Position numbers and translations under genes: made by a program. From contig CALGGJ010000129.1 in assembly GCA_937915745.1 (NCBI GenBank), positions 1 through 55,689 on the forward strand: a stretch of DNA of 55,689 nt, given 5' to 3'. Shown here one piece after another: positions 7,907 through 17,733 of the stretch. Every line of letters starts with the position of its first letter. The stretch's first letter is position 1. The notes under the pieces are model-generated. The model made no database searches, had not been told where the DNA came from, and worked only from the letters and a program-made list of their open reading frames with translations. The stretch is from an uncultured Prevotellaceae bacterium (GTDB taxonomy: Bacteria > Bacteroidota > Bacteroidia > Bacteroidales > Bacteroidaceae).

Positions 7907-8428
7907 ATGATACGCAAAGACGACACATATCAGATAGGACGAATAACCAAAACCCACGGACTCAAAGGCGAAGTGGTATTTACATTCACCGACCCCATAT
8001 TCGACGAAACCGGCTGCGAATACCTCATCTGCGAGGTAGAAGGAATCCTCGTACCATTCTTCATCGAAGAATACAGATTCAAGAACGACTCGGCAGCCCT
8101 CGTAAAATTCGACGGCATCGACACCATAGAACAAGCACAGCCGATACTCGGCAGCCCCGTCTATTTCGAAAAGAAATACGTGAACACTGACGAACAAGAC
8201 GAAGTGTCGCTCAGCTACTTCATCGGATACCGACTGACCGACACCGACGAAGGCCCCATAGGCACCATCACAGACATAGACGACAAAACCGACAACTGGC
8301 TCTTTATAGTGGAACGCAACAACGGCAACGAATGCCTCATACCAGCCCACGACGAATTCATCACCAACATCGACCACACTAACAAAACGATAGAAATGAA
8401 CCTGCCCACAGGTCTGCTCGATTTATGA
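7907..8428 (+). CDS. rimM: Ribosome maturation factor RimM
   Basis: A 173-residue protein with the RimM N-terminal barrel (YQIGRITKTHGLKGEV) and a C-terminal PRC-barrel (about 95-173). It assists 30S subunit assembly by binding ribosomal protein S19. Length and domain order are typical. The last four bases overlap the dxr start (ATGA), so the two genes are coupled. Confidence 0.94.
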   Translation: MIRKDDTYQIGRITKTHGLKGEVVFTFTDPIFDETGCEYLICEVEGILVPFFIEEYRFKNDSAALVKFDGIDTIEQAQPILGSPVYFEKKYVNTDEQDEVSLSYFIGYRLTDTDEGPIGTITDIDDKTDNWLFIVERNNGNECLIPAHDEFITNIDHTNKTIEMNLPTGLLDL

Positions 8429-9573
8429 ACGGAAAAAAACGAATCGCCATACTCGGCTCCACCGGCTCAATAGGCACCCAAGCCCTCGAAGTGATTGAAG
8501 AACAAGGCAACCTGTACGAGGCCTACGTACTGACCGCCAACAACAGCACCGACAAACTCATACAACAAGCCAGGCACCACCGTCCGGCCGCCGTGGTGAT
8601 TGCCAACGAAGCACACTACACCAAAGTGCGCGAAGCACTGGCCGACCTTCCCATCAAAGTGTATGCAGGCACCGACGCACTGTGCCAGGTAGTAGAAGAC
8701 GACAACGTAGATATAGTCCTCGCCTCGATGGTAGGCTTTGCAGGACTGCGCCCGACCATCAGCGCCATCAAGGCCGGCAAGATGATTGCACTCGCAAACA
8801 AAGAGACACTGGTGGTAGCAGGCGAACTCATAGTCCGACTCGCAGCCGAATACCAAGTACCAATACTACCCGTCGATAGCGAACACTCGGCCATATTCCA
8901 ATGCCTCGAACCAGGCAACCGCATAGAGAAAATACTACTCACATGCAGCGGCGGGCCATTCCGCACATTCACCGAAGAAGAACTGCAGCACGTGACCAAA
9001 GCCCATGCACTGGCACACCCCACATGGAACATGGGAGCAAAAATAACAATCGACTCGGCCACACTCATGAACAAAGGATTCGAAGTAATCGAAGCCAAAT
9101 GGCTGTTCGGTGTATCGCCGGAACAAATACAAGTCATCGTACACCCACAATCAGTAATACACTCAATGGTACAATTCGAAGACGGAGCAGTCAAGGCACA
9201 ACTCGGAATGCCCGACATGCGCCTGCCGATACAGTACGCATTCTCATATCCAAGACGGCTGAAAGCATCATTCGACCGCATAGACTTCTTCAAAACAAAA
9301 GACCTCACGTTCGAACAACCCGACACAAAGCGATTCCGCTGCCTGGCACTGGCCTATGTAGCACTGGCACGCGGCGGAAACATGCCATGCATAGTCAATG
9401 CCGCCAACGAAATAGCAAACAAGGCATTCATCGACGACCGCATCACATTCAACCGCATAAGCGAGATAATAGAACAGTCGATGGCACACATACCATTCGC
9501 AGCCGACACATCGCTCGACACATACATGCAAACCGATAAAGAAACACGCAAATATGCACAATCGCTGATATAA
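8425..9573 (+). CDS. dxr: 1-deoxy-D-xylulose 5-phosphate reductoisomerase
   Basis: A 382-residue enzyme that makes 2-C-methyl-D-erythritol 4-phosphate with NADPH, the second step of the MEP isoprenoid pathway. The NADPH loop GSTGSIGTQA is at 11-20, and the metal and substrate segment DSEHSAIFQ begins at Asp151. SGGPFR and the C-terminal NAANEIA segment are also present. A second MEP gene, ispF, lies 7 kb downstream in the same run. The start overlaps the rimM stop. Confidence 0.96.
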   Translation: MNGKKRIAILGSTGSIGTQALEVIEEQGNLYEAYVLTANNSTDKLIQQARHHRPAAVVIANEAHYTKVREALADLPIKVYAGTDALCQVVEDDNVDIVLASMVGFAGLRPTISAIKAGKMIALANKETLVVAGELIVRLAAEYQVPILPVDSEHSAIFQCLEPGNRIEKILLTCSGGPFRTFTEEELQHVTKAHALAHPTWNMGAKITIDSATLMNKGFEVIEAKWLFGVSPEQIQVIVHPQSVIHSMVQFEDGAVKAQLGMPDMRLPIQYAFSYPRRLKASFDRIDFFKTKDLTFEQPDTKRFRCLALAYVALARGGNMPCIVNAANEIANKAFIDDRITFNRISEIIEQSMAHIPFAADTSLDTYMQTDKETRKYAQSLI

Positions 9574-9631
9574 GACCACAAACCGATTGTGACGCAGAAA
9601 CAAACATAGTTGCAATACAAAACAAACAGAC

Positions 9632-11173
9632 ATGGAAGTAGTACTAATAAAAATAGCACAAGTAGTAGCAGCATTCAGCATACTCATCATATTGCACGAA
9701 GGCGGACACTTCTTCTTCGCCAAACTCTTCAAGATACGTGTTGAGAAATTCTACCTCTTCTTCGATTTCCCAATCATGTCACCACGTCCGCAGTTCGCCT
9801 TCCTCACCTACAGGAAAGGCAAACTGTCGCTACTGCGCTACGTGCGTATCACAAAAATACAACAAACAGACAAGAAAGAACCCGACTACCGCATGGACGC
9901 ATTCTCGGTGCTGAGCATCGACCACGGCAAGACATCAGTATGCAAATGGGAAAACGAGATAAACAAAACCGCTGAAGTCGAGGCCGCCAACCCCGACTAC
10001 GCCACAGAATACGGAATCGGCTGGCTGCCGCTTGGCGGATACGTCAATATATCGGGCATGATAGACGAGTCGAAACAGCAACTGACAGCCGAGCCCAAAT
10101 CATGGGAGTTCCGCACAAAACCTGCATGGCAACGCCTGCTCGTAATGCTGGGAGGCGTCATCGTCAACTTCATCACAGCATTCGTCATCTATATGGGAGT
10201 GCTCTACACATGGGGCGAAACCTACGTACGGCCCGAAAACATGACCTACGGCATGAAGTTCAGCCTAGCAGCCAAAGCAGACGGCTTTATCGACGGCGAC
10301 CGAATAATCAAGACCGACGGTAAAAACGTGAAAACATGGAACGTGAATGTGCTGCGCGACATATCCAATGCCGACCAAGTGACAGTGCTGCGCAACGACG
10401 AAGAAGTCAACCTCACGATGCCCGACAACATGAACATGATAGAAATGGCACAAAGCATACCACCATATGCCGACATGCTCGTACCACTGAATATCGACAG
10501 CATCATGCCCGACTCACCAGCCGAACAGGCAGGCATGAAGCCCGGCGACCTAATCACGACCATCAACACCACACCCATTGCCGACTTCAACGACGTAGTA
10601 TATACACTGGCATCACTGCGCGAAGAACTAACCGCCAACTCAACCGCAGCCGACAGCCTGAAAGCACGCACGATTACACTTGTCGTAAACAATGCCGACA
10701 CACTGCACGCGGTACTCACACCCGAATTCACACTAGGATTCCAAAACCACACACCGACATACCAGGCCGACACAATATCATACAGCATGCTACAATCAAT
10801 ACCAGCCGGCATTGCATCGGGATGGGAAAAGCTGTGCAACTATGTCAACGACCTCAAATACCTGTTCACATCACAAGGAGCCAAGAGCGTATCGGGAGTG
10901 ATAGGAATCACAAACATCTTCCCCGCAATGTGGGACTGGCAGCGATTCTGGCTGCTCACGGCACTGCTGTCAATAGCACTCGGCGTAATGAACGTACTGC
11001 CAATTCCTGCACTCGACGGCGGCCACGCAGTATTTGCCATATACGAAATAATAACACGAAGGAAACCTAGCGACAAAGTACTTGAACGAGCACAATACAT
11101 AGGATTCACAATACTCATACTGCTGCTCATCTTTGCCACCTGGAACGACATAACCCGACTACTCGGCCTATGA
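9632..11173 (+). CDS. rseP: RseP-type site-2 metalloprotease
   Basis: A 513-residue inner-membrane zinc protease. The active site HEGGH is at 22-26 in the first membrane helix, GGYVNISGM follows, a PDZ domain lies in the middle (about 265-330), and the second metal motif PALDGGH is near the C-terminus. In E. coli this enzyme cleaves the anti-sigma factor RseA and clears signal peptides. Between the first helix and TEYGIGWLPLGGYV there is an extra hydrophilic stretch (about residues 60-125) that looks longer than in most homologues I know. The stop overlaps the next gene by four bases. Confidence 0.92.
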   Translation: MEVVLIKIAQVVAAFSILIILHEGGHFFFAKLFKIRVEKFYLFFDFPIMSPRPQFAFLTYRKGKLSLLRYVRITKIQQTDKKEPDYRMDAFSVLSIDHGKTSVCKWENEINKTAEVEAANPDYATEYGIGWLPLGGYVNISGMIDESKQQLTAEPKSWEFRTKPAWQRLLVMLGGVIVNFITAFVIYMGVLYTWGETYVRPENMTYGMKFSLAAKADGFIDGDRIIKTDGKNVKTWNVNVLRDISNADQVTVLRNDEEVNLTMPDNMNMIEMAQSIPPYADMLVPLNIDSIMPDSPAEQAGMKPGDLITTINTTPIADFNDVVYTLASLREELTANSTAADSLKARTITLVVNNADTLHAVLTPEFTLGFQNHTPTYQADTISYSMLQSIPAGIASGWEKLCNYVNDLKYLFTSQGAKSVSGVIGITNIFPAMWDWQRFWLLTALLSIALGVMNVLPIPALDGGHAVFAIYEIITRRKPSDKVLERAQYIGFTILILLLIFATWNDITRLLGL

Positions 11174-11784
11174 AGATATTTGCCATAGGTATGAACTATG
11201 CAGCACACAATAAAGAGCTCGGTCATACGTTATTGATAAAAGAACCCGTCATATTCACAAAACCCGAGTCGGCCGTGATAAGAGAACACAAGCCGTTCTT
11301 CATCCCCGACTTTGCACAGCGATTCGACTACGAAACCGAAGTCATCGTACGCATTAACCGACTTGGCAAGAGCATCGCCCCACGCTTTGCCCACAGATAC
11401 TACGACGAAGTGTCGCTGGGCATCGACTTCACCGCACGCGACCTGCAAGACAGTTTACGCAGTAGGGGGTTGCCATGGGACATCTGCAAGGGATTCGACG
11501 GTTCGGCTGCCATAGGCCAATGGATGGACAAGACACAACTGCCACCGGCGACCGACCTGCATTTTCATCTCGACATCGACGGACAGAGAGTACAAGAAGG
11601 CCACACCGCAAACATGATTCACCCCATAGATGAAATCATCGCCTATGTAAGCCGGTTCTTCACCCTCAAGACAGGCGACATCATATTCACCGGCACACCG
11701 GCAGGTGTAGGTCAGGTGAGCGAAGGGCAACATCTTGAAGGATACCTGGAAGACACAAAGGTACTCGACGTAAGAATAAAATAA
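11170..11784 (+). CDS. Fumarylacetoacetate hydrolase family protein
   Basis: A 204-residue FAH-superfamily enzyme. The metal ligands lie in DYETEVIVRI (Glu55 and Glu57), followed by SLGIDFTARDLQ and the C-terminal FTGTPAGVG loop. Members hydrolyse C-C bonds in acylpyruvates or decarboxylate oxaloacetate. The exact substrate is not readable from sequence. The start overlaps the rseP stop by four bases. About 100 bases of spacer follow before porU. Confidence 0.88.
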   Translation: MKIFAIGMNYAAHNKELGHTLLIKEPVIFTKPESAVIREHKPFFIPDFAQRFDYETEVIVRINRLGKSIAPRFAHRYYDEVSLGIDFTARDLQDSLRSRGLPWDICKGFDGSAAIGQWMDKTQLPPATDLHFHLDIDGQRVQEGHTANMIHPIDEIIAYVSRFFTLKTGDIIFTGTPAGVGQVSEGQHLEGYLEDTKVLDVRIK

Positions 11785-11883
11785 AGTCAAGACCGCATGA
11801 TATAGAGTCAAGACAGAGACGATGATGCGACAGATGCACACACATCAGAACAACGACTACCGTAAAAAAGAAAAGGAGACCGC

Positions 11884-14800
11884 ATGAAACAATCAGTCAT
11901 AATACGCTATATCCTCACCTACACCATATCCATGTTGCTTCCACTTGCATCATGGGGACAGGACAGCCCTGCAAGCCGCTATGCCGACCACTCGAAACTG
12001 GCAAGCGGCCGATGGGTGAAAATACGCGTCGGAAGCGAGGGGGTGTATCAACTAACCAAAAGTCGCTTGCAAAGTATGGGGTTCAGCAATCCCGACCGCG
12101 TGAGCCTCTATGGATACAACATGCCACTGCTGCCCGAAACAAAGCTTGAAGACATGAGCGATGACCTCACCGAGATTCCACTACTGCGACGCAGCGATGG
12201 GACCCTGCTCTTCTACTCGCTCGGCACAACCAGATGGCAGTTCATCAGTCGTTATTCTACCGACTACAAGCGCATCAACAACCCTTATTCCAACTACATT
12301 TATTATTTCATAACAGACCAGACCGACGGTGGTCCTGCCGAACTGTCAGCCACCACATTCGACCCAGGCTCAGACATATCTACGACCACATTTCGCGAAC
12401 ACTCAATCATTGAGTCCGACGAGCTTAGCATGCTCCATTCAGGACGTAATTTCTACGAAAGCTACGACTATGCAGGCACCAACCACCGGAAATACACGCT
12501 GCAGACACCAGGCATAGCCGAACGAAGAGTGTCACTGCATGTATGCTTCGTGGCCGCAGGTCCTACTGCATCCACCCTCCAAGTGACAGCTGACGACACT
12601 ACATTCACCAACATCAACATTCGGGCACTGGCCGACTACGAATACGGGGTTGCCGCCGATCGTACTTTTGCATGGAACAAAAGCCTTACAGAAAAGTCGG
12701 ATATAACTCTGACATTCAGCCGCAACTCGGGCACATCCGGACATTTGGACTTTCTGTTGGCTTCATACACACGCCGCCTCGATATCAGCGGACTCAACTA
12801 TCTGGCATTCCATCTGGGTCGCACGGAAACAAAGAAGATTGCATTGAGTGGTGCCACAGAGCAGACCCACATCCTAAGAGTCACCACACCTCAGACCACA
12901 TGCGAAGTGGCAGCATCATTCTCTGACGGGACACTCACTGCAGGAGTACCTCAGGCTACATCAATCGATGAATATGTAGCAATAAACGCAGATGCGAAAT
13001 TTCCTGAACCGGAATATCTTGGCGAGATAGCAAATCAAGACCTTCATTCACTGCAAGACATTGATTATGTCATCATCACACCCGCCAATGGGCATCTCAC
13101 CCCATGGGCCGAACGCCTGGCTCAAGTACACACCGACAAGGAGGGCATGCGGTGTGCGGTGGTATCAGCCGACCAAGTATATAACGAGTTCTCGTCGGGA
13201 ACCCCTGATGCGACCGCCTATCGCCGATTCATGAAGATGCTCTACGACCGCGCCGGCACAATCGACGACCGTCCGAAAAACCTCTGTCTCTTTGGCGACG
13301 GTGTGTGGGATAACCGTATGGTTACGTCGTCTATGCGTGGTGAGAGTCCCGACGACTATCTGCTTTGCTATGAATCCGACAACTCGCTCAGCAAGACTCG
13401 CAGTTTTGTACTTGAAGAATACTTCACTCTGCTGGCCGACGGCAAGGGAGTCAGCCCGCTGAAAGAAGCTCCCGACTGCGGTGTAGGACGTATAACCGTT
13501 CACACGGTGAGCGAGGCACGTGCCGTAGTAAACAAACTGACGAGCTACATCAACGGTGACTATGCAGGAGCGTGGAAGAACACAATCTGCATGATGGCCG
13601 ACGACGGTAATAGCAACGTACACATGCGCGATGCCGACTCTATCTACAACCGCATAGGCGAACTCTATCCCGAATTTCAATTCCGCAAGATATATTGGGA
13701 CTCATACACTCGCGAGGAGAGCGGTGCCGGCCATGCCTATAGCGGAGCGATGAAGGATATCAACAAACAGATGACCGACGGAGCACTTGTGATGAACTAT
13801 ACAGGTCATGGTTCGGCCTATATTCTCTCGCACGAGCAGGTACTCAAACGCTCCGACTTTGAGACATGGAACTCGCCTCGACTTCCGTTGTGGTTTCATG
13901 CAGCCTGCGATGTGTCGCCATTCGACATGAACGAAGAGAACATCGGCGAGACCGCTCTGATAAATGCCAATGGTGGTGCCATGGGGAGTATCACCACCAC
14001 CCGCACTGTCTATTCGTCGCAAAACCGGATAATCAATGTCAACTTCATGACCCACGCACTGCAATATTCCCCTACAGGGCGTAAATATACGATAGGTGAA
14101 GCCTTGTCGATGGCCAAAACCGACATTATCGATGGGAGGATGAGCGATCGCGACTCGCTCAATAAATGTCATTTCGTACTTTTAGGCGACCCTGCCATAT
14201 CGCTCACCGTACCGACATACAAGGTACATATCGACACCGTCAATGGACATGAGGTGACATCAATTGCAGCAGATACCATTGGTGCCGGTGCCATCGTTGA
14301 AGTGTCAGGACATATAGTAGATGCCGCCGGAGTGTTGGCGGAAGATTTCACCGGCACGGTATCGCCTACTATATTTGACAATCTCGAACTGATAACTTGT
14401 CATAACAATCCTGGCGACGATGTCTCGCCCTATCAATTCTATGCACGCACGAAGACTCTATACGCGGGTACCGACTCTGTGCGCGACGGCCATTTCACGT
14501 TCTCGTTCCCTGTACCGCTTGACATCAACTACTCCGACCAGTCGGGTCTTATCAGCCTTTTTGCAATAAACAATGACCGTACCATCGAGGCTAACGGCAG
14601 TTTTGAGGGAGTTGTATTCAGTGGTACCGACCCCGACATATCGACCGACAGCAACGGTCCGGTGCTGAGCGTATCGCTAAATGGTGTACTGTTTGCATCA
14701 CAGTCGGCCGACAGCATTGCCGGCGATGGTGTGTTGCGTCTCACCTCTTCGACCACAATGCACGAGACACCATATTTCGTAGGCACCATTGAAGACCCTA

Positions 14801-15348
14801 ACGGCATCAATGCCACCGGCAGTGGTGTGGGACACGACATAACACTCATCATCGACAACAATCCTGCAATGACCTACAACCTCAACAGCTATTTGCAATA
14901 TGAGCAAGGCTCGTGGACCAAGGGTACCGTATCATATAGCCTGCCTGAGCTCCAGACTGGCAGCCACACACTGCTGTTCCGTGCATGGGACTGCCTTGGA
15001 AATCCTTCGACCATGGAGATTGCATTCGATGTAATCGACGGTCTCCAGCCAAACATTCTCAGCATGAAGATAAAGGGGCCGGTGCGTGATGAACTTACAC
15101 TCTTAATAGAGAACGATCGTCCGCAGACTGAACTCAGCGTCGCTGTCACCATCTACGATATCAGCGGCCGTGAGCTGTGGCGGCATTACAAGTCTGGAAT
15201 CAGTGAGTCAAACTATTTCACCTATACTGTCAACCTCAACGAAAACTCCGGCCACCTGCAACCAGGCATATATATCTGCCGTGCAACAATATCGACAGGC
15301 GGAGCCAAGGCCTCCGACGAGAAAAAGTTCCTTGTCGTGGCACAATAA
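11884..15348 (+). CDS. porU: Type IX secretion system sortase PorU
   Basis: A 1154-residue gingipain-family (C25) protease with a signal peptide (about 1-25). The catalytic pair is visible: His642 in NYTGHGS and Cys675 in FHAACDVSPFD. PorU sits on the cell surface, removes the C-terminal sorting domain of type IX cargo and attaches the cargo to A-LPS. The last ~80 residues form a beta-rich domain (YDISGRELW...PGIYICR) like a T9SS C-terminal domain. It is followed directly by porV, its partner in the attachment complex. It shows that this organism exports proteins by the type IX route. Confidence 0.93.
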   Translation: MKQSVIIRYILTYTISMLLPLASWGQDSPASRYADHSKLASGRWVKIRVGSEGVYQLTKSRLQSMGFSNPDRVSLYGYNMPLLPETKLEDMSDDLTEIPLLRRSDGTLLFYSLGTTRWQFISRYSTDYKRINNPYSNYIYYFITDQTDGGPAELSATTFDPGSDISTTTFREHSIIESDELSMLHSGRNFYESYDYAGTNHRKYTLQTPGIAERRVSLHVCFVAAGPTASTLQVTADDTTFTNINIRALADYEYGVAADRTFAWNKSLTEKSDITLTFSRNSGTSGHLDFLLASYTRRLDISGLNYLAFHLGRTETKKIALSGATEQTHILRVTTPQTTCEVAASFSDGTLTAGVPQATSIDEYVAINADAKFPEPEYLGEIANQDLHSLQDIDYVIITPANGHLTPWAERLAQVHTDKEGMRCAVVSADQVYNEFSSGTPDATAYRRFMKMLYDRAGTIDDRPKNLCLFGDGVWDNRMVTSSMRGESPDDYLLCYESDNSLSKTRSFVLEEYFTLLADGKGVSPLKEAPDCGVGRITVHTVSEARAVVNKLTSYINGDYAGAWKNTICMMADDGNSNVHMRDADSIYNRIGELYPEFQFRKIYWDSYTREESGAGHAYSGAMKDINKQMTDGALVMNYTGHGSAYILSHEQVLKRSDFETWNSPRLPLWFHAACDVSPFDMNEENIGETALINANGGAMGSITTTRTVYSSQNRIINVNFMTHALQYSPTGRKYTIGEALSMAKTDIIDGRMSDRDSLNKCHFVLLGDPAISLTVPTYKVHIDTVNGHEVTSIAADTIGAGAIVEVSGHIVDAAGVLAEDFTGTVSPTIFDNLELITCHNNPGDDVSPYQFYARTKTLYAGTDSVRDGHFTFSFPVPLDINYSDQSGLISLFAINNDRTIEANGSFEGVVFSGTDPDISTDSNGPVLSVSLNGVLFASQSADSIAGDGVLRLTSSTTMHETPYFVGTIEDPNGINATGSGVGHDITLIIDNNPAMTYNLNSYLQYEQGSWTKGTVSYSLPELQTGSHTLLFRAWDCLGNPSTMEIAFDVIDGLQPNILSMKIKGPVRDELTLLIENDRPQTELSVAVTIYDISGRELWRHYKSGISESNYFTYTVNLNENSGHLQPGIYICRATISTGGAKASDEKKFLVVAQ

Positions 15349-15397
15349 AGCAGGTATCACCCTCGTTTATACAATAAACAGACCGAAAGATAAAGAA

Positions 15398-16588
15398 ATG
15401 AAGAAAATACTGATTATGATAAGCATGACGGCTGTCAGCATAGCCGTCGGTGCCCAGGATGTGAAAGACCAGCTCAACCCTGTATATTACGGAGTCAACT
15501 CATTGGCCATTGCTCCCGATGCCCGTGCAGGTGCCATGGGCGACGTAGGAGCCGCTACCGACCCCGATGTCAACTCACAGTACTGGAATCCGGCCAAATA
15601 TCCGTTCACCATAAGCCGTAGTGGTATTTCGCTCAACTATACCCCATGGCTCAGACAGATAACCAAGGATATCGACCTGGCCAATGTGACAGGATACTAT
15701 CGCATAGGCAACTACGATGCCATCAGCGGTTCGCTGCGCTACTTCTCGCTTGGCGAGGTGATGGTGAACTACGACGAGGCCAACATCATCAAACCATACG
15801 AAATGGCCTTCGATGTAGCCTATTCGCGTATGTTGTCCGAAACATTCTCGGCGGGCGTGGCACTGCGTTATATATATAGCGACATGGGATTCCGTCAGGA
15901 TGACGAGACATCTCCCGGTTCGGCCTTTGCAGCCGATATTGCCATGTATCACAACGGATACATCAACCTCGGCAACCGCGAGTGTCAGCTTGGCTGGGGT
16001 GTCAACGTAAGCAACGTAGGTAGCAAGATATCGTTTGACGATGGCAATACCAGCGAATTCCTGCCTACAAACCTCAGGATCGGAGCATCACTGCTGGTGC
16101 CAATCGACGAATACAACACCTTCAGCATCAATGCCGACGCCAATAAATTCCTCATCCCCACACGTCCTACCATGGCACAATATGTAGAAGAGAACGGAGC
16201 CGACGACCAAGACTTCTCAGGATATACATCGTGGCTCATGGACCAAGGCTATTACAACGTGTCGCCAATATCGGGCATCTTCAAGTCGTTTCACGACGCA
16301 CCGGGCGGTGGCAAAGAAGAACTGCAGGAGATACAATGGAGCGTAGGCATGGAATATGCTTACGACAACAAGTTCTTCCTCCGTGCCGGCTACCACTACG
16401 AGCATCCCAACAAGGGAAACCGCAAATACTACACAGTGGGAGCTGGATTCAAGATGAACATATTCTCGATTGATGCCGGCTATATCATCTCGGCTGCACA
16501 AAGCAACCCACTCGACCAGACTCTGCGAATATCGCTTTCGTTCGACATGGATGGCATCGGCGACATACTTGGAAAGAAAAGGAGGTGA
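15398..16588 (+). CDS. porV: Type IX secretion outer-membrane protein PorV (LptO)
   Basis: A 396-residue FadL-like outer-membrane beta-barrel with a signal peptide ending about residue 20 (VGAQ). It then has the PorV-typical segment PDARAGAMGDVGAATDPD and the phrase NSQYWNPAKYPF. PorV collects cargo from the translocon and hands it to PorU. The frame is open upstream into porU, but the signal peptide fixes the start at 15398, 50 bases after the porU stop. Confidence 0.92.
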   Translation: MKKILIMISMTAVSIAVGAQDVKDQLNPVYYGVNSLAIAPDARAGAMGDVGAATDPDVNSQYWNPAKYPFTISRSGISLNYTPWLRQITKDIDLANVTGYYRIGNYDAISGSLRYFSLGEVMVNYDEANIIKPYEMAFDVAYSRMLSETFSAGVALRYIYSDMGFRQDDETSPGSAFAADIAMYHNGYINLGNRECQLGWGVNVSNVGSKISFDDGNTSEFLPTNLRIGASLLVPIDEYNTFSINADANKFLIPTRPTMAQYVEENGADDQDFSGYTSWLMDQGYYNVSPISGIFKSFHDAPGGGKEELQEIQWSVGMEYAYDNKFFLRAGYHYEHPNKGNRKYYTVGAGFKMNIFSIDAGYIISAAQSNPLDQTLRISLSFDMDGIGDILGKKRR

Positions 16589-16589
16589 C

Positions 16590-17069
16590 ATGTATCGGAT
16601 AGGAATGGGATATGATGTCCACCAGCTGGTGGAAGGCCGCGAGCTGTGGATTGGCGGCATAAAGATAGACCACACGATGGGACTCCTTGGCCACAGCGAT
16701 GCCGATGTACTCATACATGCCATCTGCGATGCTCTGCTCGGTGCAGCCAACATGCGCGATATAGGCTATCACTTTCCCCCAACCCCCGGCAACGAATACG
16801 AAAACATTGACTCAAAGATACTGCTGCGCCGCACCATCGACCTCATTGCCACCAAGGGATACCAAGTGGTCAATATCGATGCCACGATATGTGCCGAACG
16901 GCCAAAAATGAACCCACACATACCGCTGATGCAGGAAATGCTGGCCCTATCGATGGGTGTGGACATAGATGCAGTGTCTATAAAAGCCACAACCACCGAA
17001 CGCCTTGGATTTACTGGGCGCGAAGAAGGCATCAGCGCATATGCAGTAGCCTTAATCAGTAAAGAATGA
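16590..17069 (+). CDS. ispF: 2-C-methyl-D-erythritol 2,4-cyclodiphosphate synthase
   Basis: A 159-residue trimeric zinc enzyme of the MEP isoprenoid pathway. Asp9 and His11 in GYDVHQL and the GHSDADVLIHAICDALLGA segment are the metal and substrate residues. The protein ends with TTTERLGFTGREEGISAYAV, as usual. The ATG lies one base after the porV stop and is preceded by GGAGGTGA, which is also the end of porV. The stop overlaps the next gene by four bases. Confidence 0.96.
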   Translation: MYRIGMGYDVHQLVEGRELWIGGIKIDHTMGLLGHSDADVLIHAICDALLGAANMRDIGYHFPPTPGNEYENIDSKILLRRTIDLIATKGYQVVNIDATICAERPKMNPHIPLMQEMLALSMGVDIDAVSIKATTTERLGFTGREEGISAYAVALISKE

Positions 17070-17557
17070 CAGATAGCGACACACTCCAATACATGCTGCG
17101 CATCTTTGTAGCAGCCCTTTTAGGCGGAGCCATCGGCTTGGAACGCGAATATCGAGACAAAGCCGCAGGGTTCCGCACATTGTTTCTTGTATCCATGGGT
17201 TCGGCCCTGTTCATGATAATATCGGCCCACGGATTCGGCGACACCCTCCTGTCGGGCGAGCATCGACTCGACGTGTCGCGCATTGCAGCACAGGTGGTGA
17301 GCGGAATCGGATTTATCGGAGCCGGGGCCATCATGCTGCATAAAAACACGGTGCGCGGACTTACAACAGCAGCAAGTATATGGGTCACGGCGGCCATCGG
17401 ACTTGGTTGCGGAGCGGGCATGTATGTACTTTCAGTGTCATCAACACTAATGGTGCTTATAGGTCTCGAAGCCTTCAATTTCATATTGAGAAAACTCGAC
17501 CGCAAACGCGATGCAAAGATAGCAGGGACAAAGCCAGAGGATAGCAAGCAGTCTTAA
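17066..17557 (+). CDS. MgtC/SapB family membrane protein
   Basis: A 163-residue inner-membrane protein with about four hydrophobic segments and the family motif LLGGAIGLEREYRDKAAGFRT. It also has GIGFIGAGAIM and GLTTAASIWVTAAIGLG. MgtC-type proteins affect magnesium or acid adaptation and ATP synthase control in some bacteria. The larger C-terminal cytoplasmic domain of pathogen MgtC is missing. It is the last gene of the forward run; a tandem array and a hairpin follow. Confidence 0.9.
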   Translation: MTDSDTLQYMLRIFVAALLGGAIGLEREYRDKAAGFRTLFLVSMGSALFMIISAHGFGDTLLSGEHRLDVSRIAAQVVSGIGFIGAGAIMLHKNTVRGLTTAASIWVTAAIGLGCGAGMYVLSVSSTLMVLIGLEAFNFILRKLDRKRDAKIAGTKPEDSKQS

Positions 17558-17597
17558 CCCACACTTTTCAACCTCCACACACTAAGTGTGCATTTAC

Positions 17598-17687
17598 AAG
17601 TGCGTACTCTCTGACTTGTGAGTGCGTACTCTCTGACTTGTGAGTGCGTACTCTCTGACTTGTGAGTGCGTACTTGCATGCGCAGTG
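17598..17687. repeat. 22-bp tandem array, about 3.5 copies
   Basis: Units begin at 17598, 17620, 17642 and 17664, exactly 22 bases apart. Each has the core GAGTGCGTACTC followed by TCTGACTTGT; the fourth copy is cut short after GTACT. The core differs by one base from the palindrome GAGTGCGCACTC seen at 27 kb. It sits between two convergent genes. Open frames across it are just translations of the repeat. Confidence 0.9.
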
Positions 17688-17695
17688 AAGCCTCC

Positions 17696-17733
17696 CTCTC
17701 CCCTACGGGAACTCCCCCTTTCAGGTGGGAGAG
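17696..17733. terminator. Possible bidirectional terminator hairpin
   Basis: CTCTCCC (17696-17702) pairs with GGGAGAG (17727-17733), and smaller stems (CCCTACGGGA) lie inside. It overlaps the last codons of the reverse nitrilase gene and lies between convergent genes. A similar C/G-block sequence interrupts the ABC-F gene at 54004. There is no clear T-run. Confidence 0.4.

Noticed and set aside
7331..8377. 348-codon reverse ORF across murA and rimM
   Set aside because: It lies opposite well-identified conserved genes, has an odd composition rich in Val, Cys and Tyr, and matches no family I know.
10336..11070. 244-codon forward ORF inside rseP
   Set aside because: Arg/His/Thr-rich shadow frame of a conserved gene.
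15170..15397. N-terminal extension of PorV
   Set aside because: It overlaps the end of porU in another frame, and a proper signal peptide begins at 15398.
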